A stretch of 49,296 nt of DNA, taken from contig JAKSBJ010000357.1 in assembly GCA_022361195.1 (NCBI GenBank), positions 1 through 49,296 of the forward strand, read 5' to 3'. Under the pieces are notes generated by a model. That model worked only from the letters and a program-made list of their open reading frames with translations. It had not been told where the DNA came from and searched no databases. The first letter of the stretch is position 1; each line of letters begins with the position of its first letter. The position numbers were made by a program, and so were the translations under genes. This DNA is from Flavobacteriales bacterium (GTDB lineage Bacteria > Bacteroidota > Bacteroidia > Flavobacteriales_D > Crocinitomicaceae). Below, in pieces: positions 12,001-18,252 of this stretch.

Positions 12001-12592
12001 TATCGCCACTGCTCTGTCCCATGGTGAAATTGCCTGTTCCTGAATTGGTTACCTGAAAAGTTGAGTTAAATGTACAGCCTCCAGCTCCCCATGGACTTCC
12101 CGATGAGTTATTTTCAACAACTACAGGATCGTTGAAGGTTCCCCCATCAAAATCTACAAGGTTGGCGGTAACGTTAATGGGAACATTAAAAGTCGTACCT
12201 GAAAAACGGTTTGTACCTGAAGTTGAGTGAGTGATAGAAGAAGTACCAGGGGTATCGCTGATCGTTCCGCTGGCAAAAGTACAGTTTTCGATACCACTTG
12301 TCGTTGCATCAAATGAAAACCCATTTAAATCAATGGTTCCAGTATAACCAGAAATTTGAATTCCATCAATAGCAACACCGATATCTATATTACAATTCCC
12401 AAGACCATTTGCGTTAAAATAAACGAAATCTCCAACGGTAGGAACAGAAGCACCTCCAGCACCTCCAGATGTGGTAGACCAATTGGCGGTGTTGTTCCAG
12501 TTTGAGGTAGAAGAAGCAACCCAGTATCGGCTTGCACCAAACGATGAAATTGTAAAAAAAGTAAAAACTAGGGAAAGGACTAAGTATTTCAT
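6068..12592 (-). CDS. Giant repetitive T9SS-secreted surface protein (2174 aa)
   Basis: Signal peptide (MKYLVLSLVFTFFTISSFGA), then a leader like that of other Bacteroidota beta-solenoid proteins (RYWVASSTSNWNNTANWST). About 1500 residues of repeats follow. Short, Ser/Thr/Asn/Gly-rich rungs (such as NVTMLNSGTRHMYLAYNSSG and GNTTITNAGASTTKRMYIGN) suggest a right-handed beta-helix. Five long units begin with F(R)NFTQxGxTxQ. After the repeats come a sandwich domain (LPVELVEFEVEKNDDKTLIQW, NYYRLKQID) and a type A T9SS sorting domain with YPNP near residue 2097 and a GIYIIEIQAGNKTISKKLIKS-like end. Expected location: outer-membrane surface or medium. Function is unknown; adhesin or matrix protein is my guess. 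No enzymatic motif is visible. Confidence 0.85.
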   Translation of the reverse strand: MKYLVLSLVFTFFTISSFGASRYWVASSTSNWNNTANWSTTSGGAGGASVPTVGDFVYFNANGLGNCNIDIGVAIDGIQISGYTGTIDLNGFSFDATTSGIENCTFASGTISDTPGTSSITHSTSGTNRFSGTTFNVPINVTANLVDFDGGTFNDPVVVENNSSGSPWGAGGCTFNSTFQVTNSGTGNFTMGQSSGDTFNSTVTLINTSTNRIRMANTASGTQFNGNITVENTGGGIYFGDNSGTSTLADTRTITVGAGGFSAGTLLLEEFTQLGATAQNISLSGTARLRVNPGTVFNATVDFDAPRIVLDEGTFNSITDIEKTGASDDSSPGGNSFAGNLTLRNSGSGYFLMGNGTSDSFTGNVTMLNSGTRHMYLAYNSSGNTIGGDLTITNTTSGTGGDIRISSTSSADLTIGGNVSMAHSGSGTNGSNLLGDDGDLTVSGTVTINNSGSGTNNYTYIGDAGTITITGDLTIVNDGSATNSQVFVANGTASSITLNGATNITNSGSGTTSRIYLGNNGDITFNGVLTMTNSSAATNSQVYLNHNDNSSNSYNQNIVFNSTNAASDGFLFGNSDGSGTLAASRTVTIGAGGYIAGSMYFRNFTQTGATAQTLQPTGTTFFRNYDSNWGGNVDFRSPRIRTRGTTYSGTAYLEKTGGVADDASDGGNTFSGNTELVNSGSEYFLMGNSSPDTFAGNVVMTNSGSNNMYLAHNTAGNTIAGTLIVTHSASGTNSNVYLATNTASDLTIDGNANFTVNGSATTSGLRIASSGSVTFNGDLNLTQNTTATNADSYVASGTTSSVTVAGDATFSNNGAGTAQRIWIGNSGDVTFNGSLSISNASTATYSAVYLNHNVASVNAYNGDIVLECTDASCDGVYFGNSGGSGTLAATQTVTIGASGFIAGDLQFRNFTQVGATPQTLLATGTARIRNQDSNWGGNIDFRAPRMNTQGTTYSGTCILEKTGGIANDNSIGGNTFSGNTELINSGSEQFLMGNGNPDVFSGNLILTNSGTDHLYLGYNSAGNTIAGDLTITHSTSGSYGVVSVSSQSASTVTVGGNVDADVTGTTNDARLYLGNSGSFTVTGNADVDFNSSGTNGTFYSAYNGTSIYNGDLTITYSNSGTNRYMYLAHNGTATVTGNLTVTNSSTANSVNLYTANASSSSVTVNGTATFSNSGAGTTKRIYVGNQGDLTFNGPLNLANSSSASNSEIYVNYNSSSAGAFNDNIVVECTDASSDGIRFGANGGSGTLAATQTVAIGGGGFISGNLEFRNFTQIGGTPQTLLATGTARIYNYDSNWGGNIDFRAPRMNTRGTTYNGTCILEKTGGVGDDNSVGGNTFVGNTQLINTGSNQFLMGNGNPDDFQADLDITNSGTDHFYLAYNSSGNTVDGDLNIAHSVSGSYGFVSLANQSTSSLTVGGPTVVTINSTSSDSRFYLGYGGDITFNDDLTVNVAHTTGLSYGYLATSASSNVTVAGNTIFNNTSAGTTSRVYVANSGTATFTGDLTLTNNTTSTNGRMALAQAATSSATVNGNTTITNAGASTTKRMYIGNSGNVTFNGTVDITNSSSANNSQVYLNYYGTGTYNDDITVAVTDASCDGILFGPGGGAGTLADGETITISASGYIAGYLYFRNFTQIGSTAQTLQPTGTSRIENYDSEWNGNVDFRAPRHYTRGTTYNGTALLEKNGASNDPSVGGNIFNASTTLRVTGTGYFMPANGTGNDFNADVTYVKTGTGAIHPTYNSTSTYAGNITVESNAQVTFGSATNGRAQFDGSSAQSINAIGATPTTRFRDLQTSNTADEITLNAPIIVITELDLDAGNIVSTTANLIFMNDNSIVSSVSDDAYVSGPIEKIGNDAFTFPVGKGGLYRYCAITAPTSGSARFRAEYFPTDPGVSYDPTSLDPTIVQISTCEYWTIDRISSSNNVSVTLSFEGGSPGCSGVDPAGLPSLIVARWDGAVWRDHGNGGTTGTSIDGDVISSAAVTSFSPFTLGTTTSINPLPVELVEFEVEKNDDKTLIQWTTKSEVDNKGFEVQHSTDGVNFETIDFVEGAGNSSVEIDYRSMDYDPYQGVNYYRLKQIDFNGDYEYSPIRSVEFDFGDDFVIYPNPINTGSLLSIQAPANDQVDKIVIRDASGRIIYKQDSFLTSSRVEIETIDLSSGIYIIEIQAGNKTISKKLIKS
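7400..11800 (-). repeat. Five tandem long-period repeats (~0.92-1.08 kb) inside the giant gene
   Basis: The anchor segment FTQ-x-G-x-T-x-Q recurs on the minus strand near 11770, 10770, 9850, 8775 and 7695, giving spacings of about 1000, 920, 1075 and 1080 bp. Each unit carries the same ordered blocks: anchor, NxDSxWxGNxDFRxPR, GTTYxGTxxLEK, GGNxFxGNT, FLMGNGxPDxF, YLAYNSxGNTxxGDL, followed by variable rungs. The units near 9850 and 8775 are closest to each other (both with LLATGTARI and NIDFRAPRMNT). The first and last units are the most diverged. Boundaries are approximate. Confidence 0.85.
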
Positions 12593-13159
12593 TTGGTCTT
12601 AAATTTTAAGAGTGCGTATCAAAAGTGAAATAGGTATATAAACCTAGTGTTTGTGTTGTAATTTCTAAAATGTAAGAAAAAAACTTATTTAAAAGGACAA
12701 ATATAACAGTTAATAAACTGTGATTTTTAGATAAATAAGTCTTTAATCGTAATTTTTTTTGGCTTGATTAACAGTTTGTTGTAAGTGTTTGACTTTTTTT
12801 GGAAGGTGGGTAAGTGTAAAAATTTTCATAATAACTATTTACCTTCTAATATGCTTGAATCATGCCTTCGGGTTTATTTTTCTGATAGTCAATGGTTTGC
12901 TATTGATCTTTAACTTCTCTGTTGCTCCCGAAATGAATCTGATTCCCAAATTAGGATAGCAAATTTACTTCAGTTTTTAGCTCGGTAGAGAAAGTTTTAT
13001 AAGTATTTCAGCTGTGGTGTTTTATTGGGTTGATTATGAGTGGCTTGAGGGGTGTTAAATCTTGGCCATATTTATCCTATAGCTATAGAGGTGTTCATAT
13101 TAGAACAGAATAAAAGATTGGTAGCTAGAGAATTTAATTTATTTTTAAAAGAAAAAAAC
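12593..13159. other. 567-bp divergent intergenic region
   Basis: No coding sequence is supported here. On the minus strand a TATATTTG box (12705-12698) matches the -7 consensus for the giant gene, about 106 bp upstream of its ATG. Directly beyond it lies a 6-bp inverted repeat, ACAGTT-AATA-AACTGT (12706-12721), which could be an operator. ACAGTT occurs again near 12770. The right half (12840-13159) must contain the promoter of the 13160 gene, but no good TAnnTTTG box stands out. A GTG at 13052 is in frame with that gene but lies far upstream of its signal peptide. Confidence 0.5.
12698..12705 (-). promoter_or_regulatory. Candidate -7 box (TATATTTG) for the giant repeat gene
   Basis: Exact match to TAnnTTTG on the minus strand, with an adjacent inverted repeat on its upstream side. 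A -33 TTG at the expected spacing was not found, so confidence is limited. Confidence 0.35.
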
Positions 13160-14164
13160 ATGCGAGTTTTTCCCTTCCTATTTTTTCTTTTATTCGGTCT
13201 TAATGTTACATTTTCACAAGTAGTTGTAAATGGAACATTTAATAGTACTAGTTCAGGATGGAGCTGTGGTCCTGAGGCAACTTATTTTGAAACCACTTAT
13301 GGCGGTAGTAATCCATCAAATAGGGTTGCAGAGGTTGATGCAGGAGCTGGTTTATGTCAAACTATTTCAGGTTTTTCGATAGGAGCTGTTTATTCCTTAG
13401 ATTTTATTTGTTCGCGGAGAACAACTTGTGGACCGGCAGTACAATCAATGAATGTTAGTGTTGATGGAGGTGCATTAGCTGCAACAGCAGTATCAAGAAC
13501 GGGAGGTTTTGGTTTTACAGCAGAGAGTTTTGAATTCGTTGCTACTTCAACTACGCATACAATTGATTTTACAGCTACAATAGCAGGAACATGTGGGTTG
13601 ATTGTGGATGATATTAGTATTAACCCTGTTAGTTTACTTCCCATTAGCTTAACAGACTTCTCTTTATCCCTTTCTGAGGATTGTGCAGTGGATTTATATT
13701 GGACAACAAAGTCCGAGCGAAACAATGATTATTTTGTTGTGGAGTATTCCTCAAATGGAGCAGATTGGCAAGCCATTGGTTATGAGGATGGGGCTGGTAA
13801 TTCATCAACGACTTTGCATTATTCATTCACCGATCCGCATCCAAAAATGGGAATTTCATATTATCGATTGAAACAGGTTGATACAGACGGAAATTCAGCC
13901 TATTCACATGTTATATCGACCGTGACCAATTGTGATAACACTAAGTTATTCCCAAATCCCACAGAAGGTTTTGTATTTGCTGCTGGAAATAAGGAAGTTT
14001 CAGATTTTCGTTGTTATACCGTTTCAGGTATCGATTTAACCAATCGAACAAAAATAGGATGTAATAAGGATAGCCAACAGATTGAGATTGATTTATCTAA
14101 ACTTCCAGGAGGAACATATATACTGTTAATTGACAACAAAAAATACAAGGTGATTAAAATTTAG
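13160..14164 (+). CDS. T9SS type A secreted protein, carbohydrate-binding-like N-domain
   Basis: 334 residues from ATG 13160, which starts a typical signal peptide (MRVFPFLFFLLFGLNVTFSQ); the upstream GTG at 13052 would add 36 residues that do not look like a signal. The mature protein starts VVVNGTFNSTSSGW and continues to VDDISINPV. This jelly-roll pattern is seen in DUF642/CBM-type domains. Next come a beta-sandwich linker (LPISLTDFSLSLSEDCAVDLYW, SYYRLKQVDTDGNSAYS) and a T9SS sorting domain (LFPNPTEGFVF, SKLPGGTYILLI). Sandwich and sorting domain resemble those of the giant gene next door. Role unknown; sugar or surface binding is plausible. Confidence 0.8.
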   Translation: MRVFPFLFFLLFGLNVTFSQVVVNGTFNSTSSGWSCGPEATYFETTYGGSNPSNRVAEVDAGAGLCQTISGFSIGAVYSLDFICSRRTTCGPAVQSMNVSVDGGALAATAVSRTGGFGFTAESFEFVATSTTHTIDFTATIAGTCGLIVDDISINPVSLLPISLTDFSLSLSEDCAVDLYWTTKSERNNDYFVVEYSSNGADWQAIGYEDGAGNSSTTLHYSFTDPHPKMGISYYRLKQVDTDGNSAYSHVISTVTNCDNTKLFPNPTEGFVFAAGNKEVSDFRCYTVSGIDLTNRTKIGCNKDSQQIEIDLSKLPGGTYILLIDNKKYKVIKI

Positions 14165-14190
14165 CCGCCTTGAAAACTTGATCAAATAGT

Positions 14191-15693
14191 TTAGTCGATC
14201 AAAGAAGATCCGGTCATTTCAGTTGACTTAGAAACTCCCATTAAATCAAGAACAGTTGGTGCTACATCGCGCAATGTTCCGTTTTTAAGACGTTTAACCT
14301 CTTCATCCAAAACAATTACGGGTACAGGATTTAATGAGTGAGCTGTATTGGGCGAACCATCCGGATTAATTGCAAAATCTGAATTGCCATGATCTGCAAT
14401 AATAACAAAGCTATAGCCTTTCTCTTTCCCTTTTTCTACGAGTTGTTTAAGACAAGTATCAACTTCATTTGCTGCTTTTAAAATGGCCTCATAAACTCCG
14501 GTGTGGCCAACCATATCTGTATTGGCATAGTTTAAGCAGATAAAATGTGGAGGATTGTTGTCCATTTCGGTACAAATGGCTTCGGTTATTTCAGGAGCAC
14601 TCATTTCGGGCTTAAGATCATAAGTGGCTACTTTTGGCGACTTAACCATAATTCTTCTTTCTCCATCAAATTCATCCTCTCTTCCTCCCGAAAAGAAAAA
14701 GCTTACATGCGGGTACTTTTCCGTTTCCGCAATTCTAATTTGACTGAGCCCTTCATCGGCAATAACCTCACCCAAAGTGTTTTTTAAATTCTCTTTGTCA
14801 AATACAATTCCAATATTTTTAAAAGTACTATCGTAATTGGTCATGGTAATGTAATCCAACTTAATTGTTTTCATTCCATGTTCTGGCATATCCTGTTGGG
14901 TTAGGACGGTAGTGATTTCACGGCAACGATCTGTTCTGAAATTAAAGCAAATAACCAAATCGTTTTCTTCAATTAAACCTTCTTCTAAGATAATGTGAGG
15001 TTTAATGAACTCATCAGTGATGTCATTGTTGTAAGATGTTTTAATGGCTTCAGTAATGGAAGTAGTTTTAGTCCCTTTACCTTCCATTAAAAGGTCATAT
15101 GCTAATTTGATTCTTTCCCACCGTTTATCTCTGTCCATCGCATAATAACGTCCAATAACCGAGGCAATTTTAACCGAGGAATTTGTCAGGTATTCTTCCA
15201 AACCAATCATTTGATTTAACGCTGAATTGGGGTTACAATCTCTTCCATCGGTAAAGGCATGAATGTAGCAGTTGTCAATTTGGTAATCATCAGCCATTTT
15301 GCATAAAGCTTTCAAATGTCCAATTGAAGAATGGACACCTCCATTTGATGTTAAGCCCATGAAATGCACTTTTTTTCCATTGGCTTTAGCTTTTTCAAAT
15401 GCCTCTCGTAATACTGAAATCTCAAAGAACTCCCCGTCCTCGATAGACTTATTGATTCTGGTTAATTCTTGATAAACAATTCTACCCGCACCAATGTTCA
15501 AATGTCCTACTTCAGAGTTTCCCATTTGTCCCTCCGGCAATCCCACATGTTCGCCATGGGTTAATAATTCTGCCGATGGAGCTGAGGCTTCCAACTCATC
15601 CATAAAGGGAGTGTCTGCATTAAAAATTCCGTCTGATTTTGAATGGTCACCATGTCCCCAACCATCTAAAATTACCAGTGCAACTTTTTTCAT
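14191..15693 (-). CDS. gpmI: 2,3-bisphosphoglycerate-independent phosphoglycerate mutase
   Basis: 500-residue Mn-dependent enzyme that interconverts 3- and 2-phosphoglycerate in glycolysis and gluconeogenesis. The alkaline-phosphatase-like metal site is visible: VILDGWG with D10 at the N-terminus and the nucleophile serine S60 in QMGNSEVGHLNIGAG. Further family motifs are GVHSSIGHL, HAFTDGRDCNPNS, IASVIGRYYAMDRDKRWER, NYANTDMVGHTG and ADHGNSD. The length is typical. The start codon overlaps the end of the upstream histidine kinase gene (ATGA at 15690-15693), so the two are co-transcribed and probably translationally coupled. Confidence 0.97.
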   Translation of the reverse strand: MKKVALVILDGWGHGDHSKSDGIFNADTPFMDELEASAPSAELLTHGEHVGLPEGQMGNSEVGHLNIGAGRIVYQELTRINKSIEDGEFFEISVLREAFEKAKANGKKVHFMGLTSNGGVHSSIGHLKALCKMADDYQIDNCYIHAFTDGRDCNPNSALNQMIGLEEYLTNSSVKIASVIGRYYAMDRDKRWERIKLAYDLLMEGKGTKTTSITEAIKTSYNNDITDEFIKPHIILEEGLIEENDLVICFNFRTDRCREITTVLTQQDMPEHGMKTIKLDYITMTNYDSTFKNIGIVFDKENLKNTLGEVIADEGLSQIRIAETEKYPHVSFFFSGGREDEFDGERRIMVKSPKVATYDLKPEMSAPEITEAICTEMDNNPPHFICLNYANTDMVGHTGVYEAILKAANEVDTCLKQLVEKGKEKGYSFVIIADHGNSDFAINPDGSPNTAHSLNPVPVIVLDEEVKRLKNGTLRDVAPTVLDLMGVSKSTEMTGSSLID

Positions 15694-16598
15694 TGTTTAA
15701 AATGTATTTCAAAATTTAACCCTTTGGGTTGATTGTCTTTAAGAATAATTTGTCCACCATGCTCATCTACAATAAACTTGACAATGAACAATCCAAGTCC
15801 GGTCCCTTTCGATCGACGTGTCATTTCGTTTTCGATGCGTTTAAATTTATCGAAAACTCGAAGTTTATCATCATCACTTATTCCTTGACCTTCATCTTTA
15901 AATGATAAAATAGTGGTAGAATCAGATTGACGAATTTGAACGTTGATTGTAGTATTAGCAGGAGAGTATTTGGCTGCGTTTTCGAGAATATTGTTGATGA
16001 CAGATTGAATAGCTTCTTTATCCGCATTTAATTCAAAAGGAAGCAGATCTAACTGAACCGAATGCTGTTTTAAGGCACTGGCTTTTAAATTATCAACTAC
16101 CTCCTCAATTAAATCGTTGATGGCGATGACTTTTTTATCCAGAAAATAGTTCTTGTTTTCAATGCTTTGGGTTAAAAGAAGATTCCCTACCAAATTATTT
16201 AGTCGGTTAATTTCTTTAAGTGATTGGTCATAAATTTCATCCCGTTTGGCCTCATCCAAATCTCTTGACTTTAAGGTTTGAATAAAGAGCTTAATAGAAG
16301 CAATGGGTGATTTGAGTTCGTGTGTGATGGACATCAAGAAGTTTTGTTGATGTTCATTCACTTCCATTTCACGCTTAAATGCCCGACGAATCATTAAAAT
16401 ACCTCCTGTGAGAATTAATAGGAATACAGAACCTTCTCCGACAATCATTAAGGCCTTGTTTTTTAAAACAAGTGATTCGGAATAAATTTGCTCATTAAGG
16501 CTGAAAATAAGGTAAATCCACCACAAGAATTGCAGGATTACATAAAATACCAGCAGATAGAATAAAAAGATCGGGTTTTTTAAGCCACCATTCCGCAT
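15690..16598 (-). CDS. Sensor histidine kinase
   Basis: 302-residue inner-membrane kinase. Two hydrophobic segments (about 9-33 and 50-70) enclose a short loop of some 15 residues, so there is almost no periplasmic sensor domain. HisKA follows, with the phospho-acceptor H93 in SITHELKSPIA. The HATPase domain has an N-box (NNILENAAKYSP), G1 (FKDEGQGISDDD) and G2 (KGTGLGLFIVKFIVDEHGG). The start is ATG 16598. No response regulator is adjacent; the only partner is gpmI, which overlaps by 4 bp. The short loop suggests sensing within the membrane or in the cytoplasm. The signal is unknown. Confidence 0.92.
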   Translation of the reverse strand: MRNGGLKNPIFLFYLLVFYVILQFLWWIYLIFSLNEQIYSESLVLKNKALMIVGEGSVFLLILTGGILMIRRAFKREMEVNEHQQNFLMSITHELKSPIASIKLFIQTLKSRDLDEAKRDEIYDQSLKEINRLNNLVGNLLLTQSIENKNYFLDKKVIAINDLIEEVVDNLKASALKQHSVQLDLLPFELNADKEAIQSVINNILENAAKYSPANTTINVQIRQSDSTTILSFKDEGQGISDDDKLRVFDKFKRIENEMTRRSKGTGLGLFIVKFIVDEHGGQIILKDNQPKGLNFEIHFKQ

Positions 16599-16621
16599 AT
16601 TGCAAAGTTGAGGATTATTTT

Positions 16622-16660
16622 AGGAAAAAAGAAAGACCGAATGTGTTTTACATCCGGTCT
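16622..16660 (-). terminator. Intrinsic terminator after the PKD-domain gene
   Basis: On the minus strand, AGACCGGATGT, a 5-nt loop and ACATTCGGTCT form an 11-bp stem with one G-U pair (16660-16634), followed by TTCTTTTTT. It lies 24 bp beyond the stop of the gene at 16685 and separates that gene from the kinase-gpmI operon. Confidence 0.85.
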
Positions 16661-16684
16661 TACGTTTTTTATACTGAATTTAGT

Positions 16685-18187
16685 TTAGTGTCGTACTACA
16701 AATTTTCGTGTGTATTGGTCTGTTGAACCACTAATTCTCACAAAGTAAGTTCCAGCTGGTAAATAAGAAACGTCCATGTTTTCTTTAGAGCTAGTGGCTG
16801 AAGTAGTGTAAATAGTTTGTCCAATTAAGTTGATGATTTCGATTTGAGATCCAGCTTCAATGTCAGCAACAATAAGTTGCTCGTTAGCAGGATTTGGATA
16901 GACAACAAAGTTTTTATTGTTTTCATAGACTCCCACATCATCAATAACTACTTCCATGCTTGTTGTATCAGAAGAACACATGTTATAAGCAATTAAAGTT
17001 ACGGTGTATGTTCCTGTAGAAGAGTAAGTATGTGAAGGATCATCTAAGTTACTGCTGTTTCCATCTCCAAAATCATAAACAACCGAATCTGCACCTGTAG
17101 AGGTATTGGTAAAATCGGCAGTTAAACCTGCTGAGCTACTACCAAAACTAGCAGTAGGAGGCCCCAAAACCACAATTGTTTCTGTTAAATCAACAATACA
17201 AAGTGGTGAAAAGAAGTCATTTCTTGCCAGAGTGTCGATTAAATTAATTTCATAAGTACCGGGAGTTGAATAAGTATGACAGGCCGAAGGAAGTCCCGTG
17301 TTTTGAAATCCGTCTCCCCAATAATAAACAATCATTGACTCCGGTGTGGCACTATTACCATTGTATTGTCCGTCGGCAAAAATTGGCATCTGAACATATT
17401 CAGCGCAACCCGCACTAACCACTTCAGGACAAATGGTATCATCAATTACGGTAAATCCTTCATGCAAATCAAATTTCACTCGTGGAGAGATTAAATAGTC
17501 AATGTCATAACTGGCTCCAAAAGTTTCCAAGGTTTGATACCATCCTTCAAATGTAGGGTACAAAGGGTTGTTGTAATAGGCAAAAGACACTGCCTCACCA
17601 GCTCCATCGGCAGCTGCGGCAGAACTCGTATAAATTCTTAATGAATCGTCATTTGCATCTGCGGCAATAACTCCAACAATATAGTCTTCGGTTACTGTAA
17701 TTGGCTCATCAAAAAATCCATTTACTTCAACTTCAGGTAAATCGGGTGTATAGGCAGTATGTGTTACCCAAACGGTATCCGATGCTAGTTCCGTACCAAC
17801 AGAATCTAGTGTTTCGTCCCAATCCCAGAGGTAAACAATTACCTGAATTGAGTCCACTGTTGGATCTGAGAAATAAGAATAAAATTGAACTCCACTTACT
17901 TCAATTGCCTGGGGAGTATAAAATCGTTGTGCACGACCAACATAATCAATTCCTGAAACATCTCCGGTTTTTAAATACTCAATTCCGATAGTAGAAGTTT
18001 TAGTCAATCCAATGTAGTTGTTAAAATACGCACCACAAGAATCGCCTGGGGCCTTTGTACTTGGTAGCGGTGTTGAATAAATTGGGCTATCTCCGTAAGT
18101 TGAATTATATGGAGAGCTTAACTCCTGAGAAAAAGAATTCGTGCTAAATAGCAAAAACACGATTAAAATAAGGGAGAGGTTTTTCAT
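16685..18187 (-). CDS. PKD-domain T9SS type A secreted protein
   Basis: 500 residues from ATG 18187, which starts the signal peptide MKNLSLILIVFLLFSTNSFSQ; an in-frame upstream start at 18211 adds only eight polar residues. The N-terminal two thirds is beta-rich and not recognised (it includes DSIQVIVYLWDWDETLDSVGT). A PKD-like domain follows near residues 340-425 (ASFGSSSAGLTADFTNTSTG, YDFGDGNSS, HTYSSTGTYTVTLIAYN); an earlier related stretch has YYWGDGFQ and HTYSTPGTYEINL. A type A sorting domain ends it (VVYPNPANEQLIV, YLPAGTYFVRI, TRKFVVRH). It is expected on the cell surface. Function unknown. Confidence 0.8.
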   Translation of the reverse strand: MKNLSLILIVFLLFSTNSFSQELSSPYNSTYGDSPIYSTPLPSTKAPGDSCGAYFNNYIGLTKTSTIGIEYLKTGDVSGIDYVGRAQRFYTPQAIEVSGVQFYSYFSDPTVDSIQVIVYLWDWDETLDSVGTELASDTVWVTHTAYTPDLPEVEVNGFFDEPITVTEDYIVGVIAADANDDSLRIYTSSAAAADGAGEAVSFAYYNNPLYPTFEGWYQTLETFGASYDIDYLISPRVKFDLHEGFTVIDDTICPEVVSAGCAEYVQMPIFADGQYNGNSATPESMIVYYWGDGFQNTGLPSACHTYSTPGTYEINLIDTLARNDFFSPLCIVDLTETIVVLGPPTASFGSSSAGLTADFTNTSTGADSVVYDFGDGNSSNLDDPSHTYSSTGTYTVTLIAYNMCSSDTTSMEVVIDDVGVYENNKNFVVYPNPANEQLIVADIEAGSQIEIINLIGQTIYTTSATSSKENMDVSYLPAGTYFVRISGSTDQYTRKFVVRH

Positions 18188-18252
18188 AGAGTACGAGATT
18201 AGGTAAGTCATTTAAGAAAACGAATCTTAAGGGTCATTGGTTGGTAAATGTA

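Noticed and set aside
14175..14205. TTGATC...GATCAA inverted repeat between the 13160 gene and gpmI as a terminator
   Set aside because: Only six pairs, a long loop, no T-run, and it runs into the gpmI coding end.
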